A model generated the notes under the pieces. That model saw only the letters and a list, made by a program, of their open reading frames with translations. It searched no databases and was not told the DNA's origin. From contig NZ_WRXO01000001.1 in the NCBI RefSeq assembly GCF_009758125.1, positions 1,772,207 to 1,836,206 on the forward strand: a DNA stretch of 64,000 bases, given 5' to 3'. Shown here one piece after another: positions 8,142-17,739 of the stretch. How positions within the stretch are numbered: the stretch's first letter is position 1; each line of letters opens with the position of its first letter. A program made the translations under genes and the position numbers. Origin of the DNA: Chitinophaga oryziterrae (GTDB lineage: Bacteria > Bacteroidota > Bacteroidia > Chitinophagales > Chitinophagaceae).

Positions 8142-9412
8142 TGGTACCGTTCAAAGAAGGCCTTTTCCAGTTGCTCCCTGTGATCAGGATGGGCTAGTTC
8201 TATCAGCGCCTTGCCCCGTTGTTTCAGATTTTTACCAAACAGGTCGGTAATGCCGTATTCTGTAATTACCCAATGTACATGCCCACGGGTAGTGACCACA
8301 CCGGCTCCTTCTTTCAGGAAAGGCACGATCCTGGAAACTCCTTTGTTGGTCACAGAAGGTAGCGCAATGATAGGTTTGCCGCCATCAGACAAAGACGCAC
8401 CTCTCATAAAGTCCATTTGTCCGCCGATACCGGAGTATTGATAAGTGCCAATGGAATCCGCACAAACCTGTCCGGTAAGATCTATTTCAATCGCGCTGTT
8501 AATAGCCGTAGCTTTGGGATTCTGACGGATAACGCTTGTATCATTCACATAACCGATATCCATTACCCTGATAGACGGATTGTCATGCACAAAATCATAC
8601 AGTTTACGGGTGCCCGCCATAAAAGCGGTAACAGAACGGCCGATATTTACTTTCTTCTGCGTATTATTGATCACACCACTTTCTAATAAAGGGATCACTC
8701 CGTCAGACAACATCTCTGTATGTAATCCCAGGTTTTTAAGATGACTTAAATTCCTTAATACCTGGTCGGGGATACTGCCTATACCCAACTGCAAAGTGGC
8801 GCCATCTTCCACCAGGGAAGCCACATTCCGGCCTATCTGAGCCGTTACCTCTGTACATTTGGAATAGTCCAGCTCAGGTAAAGCGGCGGACTGCCATACC
8901 GCAGCGTGAATCTTGGACATATGTATAAAGCCCTCTCCATGCGTCCTGGGCATTAACGGATTTACCTGTGCAATCACATATTTAGCCATTTCCACGGCTG
9001 CCCGGGCAATATCCACAGAGGTTCCCAGGGAACAGTAACCATGTTCATCCGGAGGGGATACAGATATCAGCGCTACATCCACCGGAAGTATACTCCTCCT
9101 GAACAACTGAGGAATCTGGCTGAGGAAGATGGGGACATAATCGCCGTCATGACTATTCGCCACTGAACGTGTAGCCGCCGAGACAAATAAAGAATTTACG
9201 AAGAAACTTTTGCGGTAAAGCGGGTTGTCAAAATCAACATTTCCAAGGGTAGTAATACTCACTAATTCCACGTCGTGTAACTCTGCGTGTCTGTGCTGAA
9301 GTTCCTGTAACAGGTATTGGGGAGTAGCTGCGCTACCATGGATAAATACCCGGTTGCCGGATTCTACGCATTTCACGGCTTCTGCTGCTGAGATATAATT
9401 TGCATTGTACAT
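8138..9412 (-). CDS. Acetyl-CoA hydrolase/4-hydroxybutyrate CoA-transferase family
   Basis: 424 residues, the normal length of the AbfT/Cat2 type of CoA-transferase. These enzymes move CoA between acetyl-CoA or butyryl-CoA and a short carboxylic acid. The catalytic glutamate that forms the thioester is in GLHTEMLSDG (E233). The glycine-rich CoA loop is LGIGSIPDQVL (209-219), with HGYCSLGTSVD earlier and SGIGGQMDFMRGA in the second half. No signal peptide, so cytoplasmic. It has no metabolic partner genes nearby, so the substrate (acetate, 4-hydroxybutyrate or other) stays open. Confidence 0.9.
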   Translation of the reverse strand: MYNANYISAAEAVKCVESGNRVFIHGSAATPQYLLQELQHRHAELHDVELVSITTLGNVDFDNPLYRKSFFVNSLFVSAATRSVANSHDGDYVPIFLSQIPQLFRRSILPVDVALISVSPPDEHGYCSLGTSVDIARAAVEMAKYVIAQVNPLMPRTHGEGFIHMSKIHAAVWQSAALPELDYSKCTEVTAQIGRNVASLVEDGATLQLGIGSIPDQVLRNLSHLKNLGLHTEMLSDGVIPLLESGVINNTQKKVNIGRSVTAFMAGTRKLYDFVHDNPSIRVMDIGYVNDTSVIRQNPKATAINSAIEIDLTGQVCADSIGTYQYSGIGGQMDFMRGASLSDGGKPIIALPSVTNKGVSRIVPFLKEGAGVVTTRGHVHWVITEYGITDLFGKNLKQRGKALIELAHPDHREQLEKAFFERYH

Positions 9413-9474
9413 AGTACAAAATTATGCGGCAGGTAAATAAAGGAATATGATGAGGATCAGGTTAAAAGATGATC

Positions 9475-10293
9475 TTAGTTGAACATGGATAATTGTAGTG
9501 GTTTGATCTTTACGACCGGGGGAGTGGTTTGACTGATATAATACACTTCCGTTTCTTCATGCCTGGAAGCAACAATGATCTTAGTATCGCCGGCATGCTG
9601 GTTAAACAGGTTCAGCACCAGCTCGGGGTTATTATTATCCTTAGAGAGATGAGATAATAACAGATGACTCATAAAGGCAGGCTTATGTGTCCTGAACAAC
9701 TCCAGTGCCTGTGTATTGGACAGATGCCCATGCCCGCCGCGGATACGCTTTTTCAGATAATATGGGTACCGTCCCTGTTCGAGCATCTGCTCATCATAAT
9801 TCGCTTCTAAAAATGCCGCATGGCATTGCTGGAAATGTTTGATGAGATGTTCGCAGGGGGCTCCTATATCCGTAAACACCCCGATCTTTATTTCATTACA
9901 GGCCACTATAAAACTATGAGGCTCTGCCGCATCATGAAATTTAGGGAAGGCTGTCACGGAAATATCTCCTATCTGAACAGGGACATACGCCTGAAAGGAC
10001 AACACATGTTGTTCATTCAGGGTAAGTCCGCCATTCAGTAAAGTATCATTAGTAATATAAACCGGTAACTGGTATTTTTTGGATATCACCTGTACGCCTT
10101 TGATATGGTCCGTATGTTCATGAGAGATAAAGATCGCCTTTATCTTATCCATACTCAATCCCAGGCGACGCATGCGCTTCTCCGTTTCCTTGCAGGAAAT
10201 GCCGGCATCAACAAGGATAGCTTCCCGGTCATTCCCGATATAATAGCAATTCCCGTTGCTTCCCGAATTCAATGATGTGATGAAAAGTGACAT
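9475..10293 (-). CDS. MBL-fold metallohydrolase (YycJ/WalJ-like)
   Basis: 272 residues. The metallo-beta-lactamase metal motif HxHxDH is SHEHTDH (near residue 60), preceded by the N-terminal strand pair SLNSGSNGNCYYIG. Further metal ligands lie in FPKFHDAAEPHSF, GVFTDIG and FLEANYDEQ. The GSNGNC start is characteristic of the YycJ/WalJ group, which has nuclease-like or cell-wall-regulatory roles. It stands 31 bases downstream of the GH127 gene on the same strand but is probably a housekeeping gene. Confidence 0.9.
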   Translation of the reverse strand: MSLFITSLNSGSNGNCYYIGNDREAILVDAGISCKETEKRMRRLGLSMDKIKAIFISHEHTDHIKGVQVISKKYQLPVYITNDTLLNGGLTLNEQHVLSFQAYVPVQIGDISVTAFPKFHDAAEPHSFIVACNEIKIGVFTDIGAPCEHLIKHFQQCHAAFLEANYDEQMLEQGRYPYYLKKRIRGGHGHLSNTQALELFRTHKPAFMSHLLLSHLSKDNNNPELVLNLFNQHAGDTKIIVASRHEETEVYYISQTTPPVVKIKPLQLSMFN

Positions 10294-10324
10294 GTGACTA
10301 CAAAGTAAACTAAATTTTTTAGTA

Positions 10325-12718
10325 TTACTTCACAATCCATTCATGAATCCCTGATGCATTTTCTACCGGCAGTTGTATTTCCAGTTTCAAAGCCGTTGTT
10401 TTCACCGGTTCAAACTGTACGGAATTGTATTTGTCTTTCGCTATTTCGTAAGGAGTCGTATTCACAACAGGCACCCACTCATTATCTTTCATATAAAGGA
10501 TCCGCCAGGTAAGCGGTACTCTGCATCCGCCAAACGGACCGTCATCATACCAGTATACCTGTGAAGAAGAGACGGTATACTCCTGGTCGAAAGTGTACTG
10601 TACCCATTCCAGTGAATTCTTCTTAGGCCACCAATGCATATAAAGGGCGCTGTTATCTTTTGAATCTACCGGCTCGTACTGGTCGTTCAGTGCCATGTAC
10701 ATACGCTTATTAGGTACAGAAGCGGTAATGGTGGCTTTAGAAGCGATGCTTGGCGCAGGTTTGGGCCTGGCTGCAGATGCCTCATAAGGGATCCATACGG
10801 TCATTTCACTGGCGCCGCGGTTAGCCCAGGCATAATAGGGGATAGCCGTCACCGTCTGTACGGAATTGATCAGCTCATCGCTGTTCAACTGCCTGCTGGC
10901 AGAAGCGCCCGGCATTTGCAGTATGGTAACGCCATTCAGCATATCCGGTTTATACACGGCGTTGATCACCGCATTTTTATCCACCACAATATTCTGCACG
11001 GTAGCATCCTTGTTATCTGGTCCTTCCAGGCAATACATGATAGGACCGCGTTCCAGTGCAAAGCGGTTCTTATCTTCTTTCACATTACTGTTGGCCAGTA
11101 CTTTCTGTACTTCCATCGGGAAATCAATATTGATCTTGTCTCCGGCTTTCCAGCTTCTCTGTAATACCGCATATCCTTTCACCAGTTCATACTTCACCGG
11201 TTTACCGTTTAAGGTGATCACCACCGGTGCTGAGGTACTGTCTTTATCATGATAAAGGTCTCCTGGTACCGGCTGCCCCTTAGCCCATTCTGGTATCCTG
11301 ATATGCAATGCAAAGGCAGCTGCTTTAGCTGGGTTAACGGTGATGGCTACCGCTCCGTTCCAGGGATAATCAGTTTTTTGCGTTAAGCTAACCTTAGTGG
11401 CTGGCAATTGGATACTGGCAGTACTGCCTACAAACAGATTCACGTACAGGTTATTCTTATCCTGCGCATAAATATACCCCGGCATAGACGGCAGAAAACG
11501 TGTCATATTGGAAATACAGCAGGCGCATCCAAACCAGGCACTACGCTGGTGTTGCCCCATAGACGCCAATGGGTTCGGATAGAAAAAGCGGTCACCGCTA
11601 AGGGAAACCCCCGACAGCAGACCGTTATACAGGGTTCGTTCCAGGATATCGATATATTTTGCATCTCCATGCAGCAGGAACATCCGGCTGTTCCAGTAAA
11701 CATTCGCTATAGCTGCGCATGTTTCTGCATAGGCAGACATATTGGGCAGTTCATAATCTTTCCCAAAAGCTTCCCCGTTGCCGGTAGCACCGATACCGCC
11801 GGTGATATACAGCTTCTTATCCACCACATTATCCCAGATATCATCTATCGCATGCAGGTATTTCTGATCGCCGGTAAGCGCTGCCACATCGGCCATGCCG
11901 GTGTACATGTAGGTAGCTCTGACCGCATGCCCTACTGCTTCATGCTGATCGGTTACTTTTTTGTACGACTGATTATATTCTCCGCTATTAGGTGTGCCTG
12001 GTCCACGTACGTCCAGAAAAAACTTTGCCAGGTCCAGGTATTCTTTTTTGCCGGTAACGCGGTACATTTTAGTGAGGCCTGTTTCCACGATCTGATGCCC
12101 AGGGAATTTCTCTTCTTTCCCAAATCCGAAAGTCTTCACCAGTAAATCCGCATTTTTGATTGCGATATCCAGCAGGTTGCGTTTGCCGGTAGCCTGATAA
12201 TGCGCCACTGCAGCTTCAAAAAGATGCCCTGAATTATACAGTTCATGGCTCAGGTCTTCTTCCATTTCCCAGCGTTTGCTGCCCATCCAGGGATGAGGAG
12301 TGGAAGAGTTTACGGTACGGAAAGTATACAGATAACCATCTTTTTCCTGTGCAGCGCCAATGATTGCGATCAGTGTATCCAGGTACTTCTCCAGTTCCGG
12401 GTTCTTCTTCATTTGCAGGCCATAAGAAGCCCCTTCTATCACTTTATAGAGATCAGTATCATCAAAAGTATATTCCGTCATTTTATCGCCGGGAATAGTA
12501 TGTGCCGCTCTTTTGAAATTATCGATGCGTCCTGTTTTCCGGCATTGTTCCAGGGTGTACGGAATGGTCACATCTGCATTCACTCTTATTTTAGGCGCCC
12601 AGAAACTATCGGACACATGTACTTGTGTAAAAGCCACCGGTTGAATAGGATAATCCTTTTTAAGCTGGGCACTTGCGCAGGTCCCTGCCAGTAAAAAAGC
12701 AATCAATATTTGTTTCAT
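10325..12718 (-). CDS. GH127 beta-L-arabinofuranosidase-like hydrolase
   Basis: 797 residues with a cleavable signal peptide (MKQILIAFLLAGTCASA), so periplasmic. The Zn/thiolate active site of HypBA1-type enzymes is visible: E332 and C334 in YAETCAAIANVYW and the pair C400-C401 in WFGCACCISN, with spacing like E338/C340/C417/C418 of HypBA1. The middle is an (alpha/alpha)6 barrel; residues from about 660 add a beta-rich C-terminal module ending in IHEWIVK. The family releases beta-L-arabinofuranose from plant glycoproteins or arabinans by a cysteine nucleophile. No TonB or SusCD genes are adjacent, so its glycan is unknown. Confidence 0.92.
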   Translation of the reverse strand: MKQILIAFLLAGTCASAQLKKDYPIQPVAFTQVHVSDSFWAPKIRVNADVTIPYTLEQCRKTGRIDNFKRAAHTIPGDKMTEYTFDDTDLYKVIEGASYGLQMKKNPELEKYLDTLIAIIGAAQEKDGYLYTFRTVNSSTPHPWMGSKRWEMEEDLSHELYNSGHLFEAAVAHYQATGKRNLLDIAIKNADLLVKTFGFGKEEKFPGHQIVETGLTKMYRVTGKKEYLDLAKFFLDVRGPGTPNSGEYNQSYKKVTDQHEAVGHAVRATYMYTGMADVAALTGDQKYLHAIDDIWDNVVDKKLYITGGIGATGNGEAFGKDYELPNMSAYAETCAAIANVYWNSRMFLLHGDAKYIDILERTLYNGLLSGVSLSGDRFFYPNPLASMGQHQRSAWFGCACCISNMTRFLPSMPGYIYAQDKNNLYVNLFVGSTASIQLPATKVSLTQKTDYPWNGAVAITVNPAKAAAFALHIRIPEWAKGQPVPGDLYHDKDSTSAPVVITLNGKPVKYELVKGYAVLQRSWKAGDKINIDFPMEVQKVLANSNVKEDKNRFALERGPIMYCLEGPDNKDATVQNIVVDKNAVINAVYKPDMLNGVTILQMPGASASRQLNSDELINSVQTVTAIPYYAWANRGASEMTVWIPYEASAARPKPAPSIASKATITASVPNKRMYMALNDQYEPVDSKDNSALYMHWWPKKNSLEWVQYTFDQEYTVSSSQVYWYDDGPFGGCRVPLTWRILYMKDNEWVPVVNTTPYEIAKDKYNSVQFEPVKTTALKLEIQLPVENASGIHEWIVK

Positions 12719-12790
12719 GGTTGTAAATTATTCATAGTTAGCATAAATGATAGAATAAATATTGATCAGATTTGGTCATATCTTAGCAAG

Positions 12791-13411
12791 ATGAATGATT
12801 CGGGACACCGGTACTTTATAATACACAAACCTTTTGAGATGGTTTCCCAGTTTATCAGTCCTGATAAAGTGCGGCTCCTGGGCGATCTTGATTTCGATTT
12901 CCCGGAGGGGACACATGCTATCGGTCGTCTGGATAACCATTCTGAAGGATTGCTCATCCTCACTACCAACAAAAAAGTAACAAAGTTGTTATTCCAGGGA
13001 GAGGTGCCGCATAAGCGAACTTACCTTGTGATGGTAAAAGGTGTGGTGACCCCGGAAGAACTGTTACAATTGAAAACCGGTATCACAATTGTTATCGCTG
13101 GCGGAGCGGATTACCTCACTACTCCCTGTCATGCCGCGATCGTGGAAAAGCCTGCCGGACTATTCCACCGGCCACAGGCATTCAGAGAGCTGTTACCGCA
13201 TACCTGGCTTGAAATTACGCTGACAGAAGGAAAATTCCACCAGGTACGTAAAATGGTGATGGCCATCGGGCATCGTTGTCAGCGCCTGATCCGTACCTCA
13301 ATTGAAGATCTTGAACTGGGGGAACTTGCTCCGGGGCATGTCCGTGAAATCGAAGAACACCTGTTTTTCGAGCAGCTAAAGATTAGATATAGCGCGAATA
13401 TAACTGCATAA
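12791..13411 (+). CDS. 23S rRNA pseudouridine synthase, RluE/RsuA family
   Basis: About 206 residues from the ATG at 12791; an upstream in-frame start at 12710 would overlap the signal peptide of the divergent GH127 gene. The catalytic motif is AIGRLDNHSEGLLILT, with the catalytic Asp in GRLD. The following EVPHKRTYLVMVKG and EGKFHQVRKMVMAIGHRCQRLIR segments are standard for the RsuA/RluB/RluE branch. There is no S4 domain, as in RluE, and the protein begins directly with YFIIHKP. It modifies one uridine in ribosomal RNA; the exact position is not readable from sequence. Confidence 0.9.
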   Translation: MNDSGHRYFIIHKPFEMVSQFISPDKVRLLGDLDFDFPEGTHAIGRLDNHSEGLLILTTNKKVTKLLFQGEVPHKRTYLVMVKGVVTPEELLQLKTGITIVIAGGADYLTTPCHAAIVEKPAGLFHRPQAFRELLPHTWLEITLTEGKFHQVRKMVMAIGHRCQRLIRTSIEDLELGELAPGHVREIEEHLFFEQLKIRYSANITA

Positions 13412-13489
13412 AAGAGCAATATGGCATCAGTTTGCTGTTGATATTCTTGGTATTTTGCCTTCTTCCTAATCATGCAATAAAGAGATATT

Positions 13490-15769
13490 ATGTTTAAACC
13501 ATTATGGTCTATGGTACTTTGTGTATTACTGCACTCCGCAGTCAATGCACAGGAACGCTACGGAATCATTCCATATCCGCAGCAGCTGGTACCGCAACAG
13601 GGTGAGTTTGTAATTACCGCGAACACGAAATTAGTAGCGCCGGCTATGTTCCGTAATGAAGCAGCGCAGTTACAGGCGCTGATCACACAGGGCATTGGCA
13701 GGGTATTACCCGTGGCTGCCAAAGGCAGCATTGTATTCCGGCAGGATAACCAGCTGGAAGGAGAAGAAGACTACAAACTGAATATTAGTACCACCCAGGT
13801 GCTGATCTCGGCTAAAACAGCTACCGGTGCTTTCCGTGCGGTAGAAACGATCCGTCAGCTGATGCCTCCTTCCATTGAAGGGGTAAAAACCGGTAAACAA
13901 ACAAAGATCTCTATTCCTGCAGCAGATATCACCGACCATCCTGTGTATGCATGGCGTGGTATGCACCTGGACGTTTCCAGGCATTTCTTCTCCGTATCTT
14001 ACCTGAAGAAATTCATAGACCTGCTGGCATTGTACAAAATGAATAAACTTCATCTGCATCTTACCGATGATCAGGGCTGGCGTATTGAAATCAAAAAATA
14101 CCCGCTGCTGACACAACAGGGAGCCTGGAGAGAATTCAACAACCAGGATTCTATCTGTATGGAGAAGGCAAAGACCAATCCTGATATGGAGATGGATAAA
14201 TCCCATATCATTCACCGGAATGGCAAAACTTTATACGGCGGTTTTTATACACAGGTACAGATGAAAGACGTGATCGCATATGCAGCGGCGCGTCACATCG
14301 AGATCATTCCTGAGATAGATATGCCGGGTCATATGATGGCGGCTATCAATGCTTATCCTTACCTGAGCTGTACTGGTGGCACATCCTGGGGTAAATTCTT
14401 TACAACGCCCATCTGCCCTTGTAAAGAAACTACCTTCACTTTTGCTGAAGACGTATTCACTGAAATAGCGGCTTTATTCCCTTCTCAATACATCCATCTT
14501 GGTGCTGATGAAGTAGAAAAGAGCAGCTGGAAAACATTCCCCGGCTGCGAAGAAGTGATGAAAGCGAACAACCTGCAAACAGTTGAAGAACTACAAAGCT
14601 ACTTCGTAAAACGCATGGAGAAGTTCTTTAACTCCAAAGGCAAAAAGCTGATCGGCTGGGATGAGATCCTGGAAGGTGGTATCAGTCCTACAGCGGTGTT
14701 GATGTACTGGCGCAGCTGGGTACCTGATGCACCCATCAAAGCGGCAAAGAATGGCAACTATGTGATCATGACTCCCGGTAACCCATTGTACTTCGATGGT
14801 ATCCCTGATCGCAATTCTGTTTCCAACGTATATCACTTCGAACCGGTGCCTAAAGCACTCACTGCTGATGAAGCCAAATACATCATTGGTGCACAGGCCA
14901 ACATCTGGACAGAATGGATCCCTAATGAGAAGCGTGCTGATTTCATGTTCATGCCCCGTATGACTGCCCTCGCTGAAGTACTGTGGACACACCGTTCTGA
15001 TTATGACGGCTATCTTCAGCGCCTCAACACGCAATACAAACGCCTGGACAGACTGAATGTTCATTACCGTATGCCAGACCTCGAAGGCTTCACAGAAGAC
15101 AACGTCTTCGTTGATAAGACTGTCTTAAACATTGCGAAGCCAATGGCGGATATGACTATCCGTTATACTACGGATGGTACTGCGCCTAACGTACACTCTG
15201 CCGAATTCCCGGCCAACTATATCATCCCTGGTACTGTAAGTATTAAGCTGGCAGGGTTTAGCCCTTCCGGTAACCGTAGTGATATCTACACGCTCAATTA
15301 TCGCAAGCAGTCTTACTTCAAACCTGTTGATGTTTCCGGTTTACAGCAAGGCTTACGGCTGGACTACTACTATGGTGAATATAAGAGTGTTACTAAACTG
15401 AAAGAAAAAGCAGATAGCGTTATCCATGTACATAACGCGATCATGCCTGATAGTTTAGGTCATGGTGGCCAGTCTTTCGGTGCAAAAATCACCGGCTATA
15501 TAGATGTGCCTTCTACAGCGATATACAGCTTCTTCCTCACGGCAGATGACGGCGCTAACCTCTACATTGAAAACGAAAAAGTGATTGACAACGATGGCTG
15601 GCATGCCCCTCTGCAAAAGAGCGGACAGATAGCTTTGCAGAAAGGTTTACACCCTTTCGAAATTAAGTTCGTTGAAGGTGGTGGTGGTTACACCCTTAAA
15701 CTGGAATACCGGGTTAATGGCGGAAAGATTCAGCCTATACCGGATGAGTGGTTGCAAAGCGTAAAATAG
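13490..15769 (+). CDS. GH20 beta-N-acetylhexosaminidase with PA14-like domain
   Basis: 759 residues, secreted (signal peptide to VNA|QER). An N-terminal GH20b-like domain covers about 22-145. The catalytic (beta/alpha)8 barrel covers about 150-510, with the substrate-assisted pair D340-E341 in HLGADEVEK, the HLHLTDDQGWRIEIKKYP segment and EIDMPGHMMAAI. A short chitobiase C-terminal segment follows, then a PA14-like carbohydrate-binding domain (about 620-755, SFFLTADDGANLYIENEKVI). It removes terminal GlcNAc or GalNAc from chitin oligomers or glycoprotein glycans. It is followed by its own terminator and has no partner genes nearby. Confidence 0.95.
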   Translation: MFKPLWSMVLCVLLHSAVNAQERYGIIPYPQQLVPQQGEFVITANTKLVAPAMFRNEAAQLQALITQGIGRVLPVAAKGSIVFRQDNQLEGEEDYKLNISTTQVLISAKTATGAFRAVETIRQLMPPSIEGVKTGKQTKISIPAADITDHPVYAWRGMHLDVSRHFFSVSYLKKFIDLLALYKMNKLHLHLTDDQGWRIEIKKYPLLTQQGAWREFNNQDSICMEKAKTNPDMEMDKSHIIHRNGKTLYGGFYTQVQMKDVIAYAAARHIEIIPEIDMPGHMMAAINAYPYLSCTGGTSWGKFFTTPICPCKETTFTFAEDVFTEIAALFPSQYIHLGADEVEKSSWKTFPGCEEVMKANNLQTVEELQSYFVKRMEKFFNSKGKKLIGWDEILEGGISPTAVLMYWRSWVPDAPIKAAKNGNYVIMTPGNPLYFDGIPDRNSVSNVYHFEPVPKALTADEAKYIIGAQANIWTEWIPNEKRADFMFMPRMTALAEVLWTHRSDYDGYLQRLNTQYKRLDRLNVHYRMPDLEGFTEDNVFVDKTVLNIAKPMADMTIRYTTDGTAPNVHSAEFPANYIIPGTVSIKLAGFSPSGNRSDIYTLNYRKQSYFKPVDVSGLQQGLRLDYYYGEYKSVTKLKEKADSVIHVHNAIMPDSLGHGGQSFGAKITGYIDVPSTAIYSFFLTADDGANLYIENEKVIDNDGWHAPLQKSGQIALQKGLHPFEIKFVEGGGGYTLKLEYRVNGGKIQPIPDEWLQSVK

Positions 15770-15790
15770 AAAAATGAAAAATAGAAAAGG

Positions 15791-15823
15791 CCGTCTCAGT
15801 GTAATACTGAGGCGGTTTTTTTA
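15791..15823 (+). terminator. Rho-independent terminator after GH20 gene
   Basis: CCGTCTCAGT pairs with ACTGAGGCGG (one G-U pair) around a 5-base loop and is followed by a run of T. It sits 21 bases behind the GH20 stop. Confidence 0.9.
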
Positions 15824-16151
15824 TGGGGAACTATTATTGAAAAGTACTTATCAATTAATTTTTTTGCTGCCTCAGAATTAATAATCATAAGGCTTCCTCC
15901 AAAATGGTGTGCTCCAAGTGACTTTATGTAATGATCAATCAATTTTGATTTTGTATAAAAGGAAATGGAATTCTAAATGATAGAATGTATATTTGATATA
16001 TAGATAATAAATTATTCTGTTCGTTAATCCAAAAACTAAGAAGGTTGTCATAAATGAAAAAAGGGTCACAAAAGCGACCCTTTAAAAATCATAAACTTAG
16101 TTACGTTGCTTTTCAGCAAGAGGCTTTACCAAGCGTCATGACACTAACTTA
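15824..16151. other. AT-rich spacer with one hairpin
   Basis: No coding frame could be supported. The only structure seen is a hairpin at 16060-16083 (AAAGGGTC/GACCCTTT), followed by a T-run on the minus strand and a shorter one on the plus strand. The region leads into a decayed Abi gene and may itself be a remnant of a mobile or defence insertion. Confidence 0.5.
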
Positions 16152-16472
16152 ATGTTATTCCCAGAATCTTCAAAATTTTTTCTAAAAATGCGATTTAACA
16201 AATTAAGCCTATACCTGTCTGCTCAACGTATAGACAGATATTTAGCAGCTACCGAAAATAATAAGCATAAAGCAATCAGGTTGTATAAAGCGAATTTGAA
16301 AATAGCGCAGGCTTTTCACCCACTATTGGGAATTATGGAAGTAACGTTGAGAAATCGCATTAATACAATTTTGACCAACCATTTTACTGATCCGAATGGG
16401 ATCATCAATCAGAAGAGTGGATTTATGAGTGCGCCAGCACTTACCAGTATTGATCGTCGCTGGGATTGTTAA
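16152..16472 (+). pseudogene. Truncated Abi-family protein (N-terminal third only)
   Basis: 106 residues. After MRFNKLSLYLSAQRIDRYLA (a second Met at 16188 may be the real start) come KHKAIRLYKANLKIAQAFHP and LLGIMEVTLRNRINTIL. This is the conserved N-terminal pattern of the Abi-like abortive-infection proteins common in Bacteroidota. Intact relatives are much longer; here the frame ends after SIDRRWDC and only 60 bases remain before the next gene, so most of the protein is lost. It is a dead defence gene, or at best a short leftover. Confidence 0.7.
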
Positions 16473-16532
16473 ATAAAGACCGGGACTACACCTCATAAAA
16501 ATTATTAACTTAGGATCCGAAAACCGGTCTCC

Positions 16533-17228
16533 ATGAAGAAATTACTGCTGACCCTTATATGTCTACTGCCTGCAATGAGCAGCATAGGACAGCATCTGCT
16601 AAAAGGAATTGTAAGAGGGGAAGACAGCATCCCTATTACAAGTGTCTCCATCACCAACAAAACCTCCGGTGTAATCACCACCAGCGATACCTCCGGGCGC
16701 TACTCCATCCCTGCCAGAACAGGAGATACCATCTTCTTCAGAACATTAGGATACCTGCAATCTGCTTACGTAATGGCCGCTGGAAAAACAATCCATAATC
16801 ATATCATGGTAAGGCAGTCGATTCAATTGCAGGCGGTTAGAATAGCGGGTAGCAATTATAAGAGAGACTCGATACGTTTTCATGAAGAATATGAAAAGAG
16901 TTTTGGTTTCCGGCGACCTAAATGGTACGAAGTCTATAAAATAACAGCCGTAGATATTCATCAACTCTACAAAGCTCTCTCCATCAAAAAGAATAACAAG
17001 AAGTCGAAATTTAAGAAGCAGTTAATAAACTACGAACACGATGAATTTGTGAATTATAAATACTCGCGGGAGATTGTAAACAAGCTCACCAATCTGAACG
17101 GGGACACGCTCTCTTTATTCATGGAACAATACCATCCTACCTATGATTTTATGAAAGATGCCACTGATTACGACCTCTACGAATTTATAAAGAAAAGCTA
17201 CAATGACTACCTCAGTAAGAATAAGTAA
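16533..17228 (+). CDS. Secreted protein with carboxypeptidase-regulatory-like domain
   Basis: 231 residues. A signal peptide (MKKLLLTLICLLPAMSSIG) is followed by one CarboxypepD_reg-like beta-sandwich (about 22-105, GIVRGEDSIPITSVSITNKT) as found at the N-terminus of TonB receptors. No receptor follows; instead there is a charged tail rich in Lys, Tyr and Asp (110-231). Such stand-alone proteins are common in Bacteroidota and their role is unknown. The end of the gene overlaps the start of the acetyltransferase gene by 26 bases, so they are likely co-transcribed. Confidence 0.85.
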   Translation: MKKLLLTLICLLPAMSSIGQHLLKGIVRGEDSIPITSVSITNKTSGVITTSDTSGRYSIPARTGDTIFFRTLGYLQSAYVMAAGKTIHNHIMVRQSIQLQAVRIAGSNYKRDSIRFHEEYEKSFGFRRPKWYEVYKITAVDIHQLYKALSIKKNNKKSKFKKQLINYEHDEFVNYKYSREIVNKLTNLNGDTLSLFMEQYHPTYDFMKDATDYDLYEFIKKSYNDYLSKNK

Positions 17229-17706
17229 CCTGGAAGAAACTCACTGGCCGCAGGTAAAAGATATCTACGGGAAAGGCATTGCCTCCGGTAATGCTACCTT
17301 TCAGACAACAGCCCCAACATGGGAAGAGTGGGATAGGGGGCATGTCAAAACCTGCCGTTTGATCGCTTTGAAAGATGATGATCGCATTCTGGGCTGGGCA
17401 GCCCTCAGCCCGGTATCTGCAAGGGCGGTATACGCCGGTGTGGCAGAGGTCAGTATCTATATTCACCCGGAAGCCCAGGGGCAGGGGGTAGGAAGCAAAT
17501 TACTGGCAACATTGATAAAAGAGAGCGAACAACAGCATTTCTGGACCTTACAGGCTGGTATCTTCCCGGAGAACACCGCCAGTATCCGACTGCATGAGAA
17601 ACACGGTTTCAGGCTGGTAGGAAGAAGGGAAAGGATAGGGCAAATGAACGGCATCTGGCGGGATACGGTGTTAATGGAAAGAAGAAGCGGCGTCATATTT
17701 CAATAA
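17203..17706 (+). CDS. GNAT N-acetyltransferase (phosphinothricin acetyltransferase-like)
   Basis: 167 residues. The acetyl-CoA-binding motif A is VSIYIHPEAQGQGVGSKLL (Q/RxxGxG/A form). Then come ENTASIRLHEKHGFRLVG and a C-terminal GIWRDTVLMER, which match the Pat/MddA group. That group acetylates methionine sulfone, sulfoximine or phosphinothricin-like amino groups. The natural substrate is not determined. Cytoplasmic. The start overlaps the preceding gene. Confidence 0.9.
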   Translation: MTTSVRISNLEETHWPQVKDIYGKGIASGNATFQTTAPTWEEWDRGHVKTCRLIALKDDDRILGWAALSPVSARAVYAGVAEVSIYIHPEAQGQGVGSKLLATLIKESEQQHFWTLQAGIFPENTASIRLHEKHGFRLVGRRERIGQMNGIWRDTVLMERRSGVIFQ

Positions 17707-17739
17707 ATTGGGGTAATTTTGCGCTTTATCAATAGTAGT

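Noticed and set aside
11408..12145. 245-codon open frame on the plus strand inside the GH127 gene
   Set aside because: It runs antisense through a gene with intact catalytic residues, has no family signature and is Ile/His-rich as expected for a shadow frame.
12710..12790. Upstream start for the pseudouridine synthase
   Set aside because: It would overlap the signal peptide of the divergent GH127 gene, and the extra residues do not resemble the family; the ATG at 12791 is preferred.
13431..13458. Promoter TTTG / TATTTTGC before the GH20 gene
   Set aside because: The spacer is only 16 bases and the -7 box lacks the final G; not convincing.
16060..16087. Terminator of an unseen minus-strand gene
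   Set aside because: No coding frame ends nearby on the minus strand; the hairpin is recorded within the spacer only.
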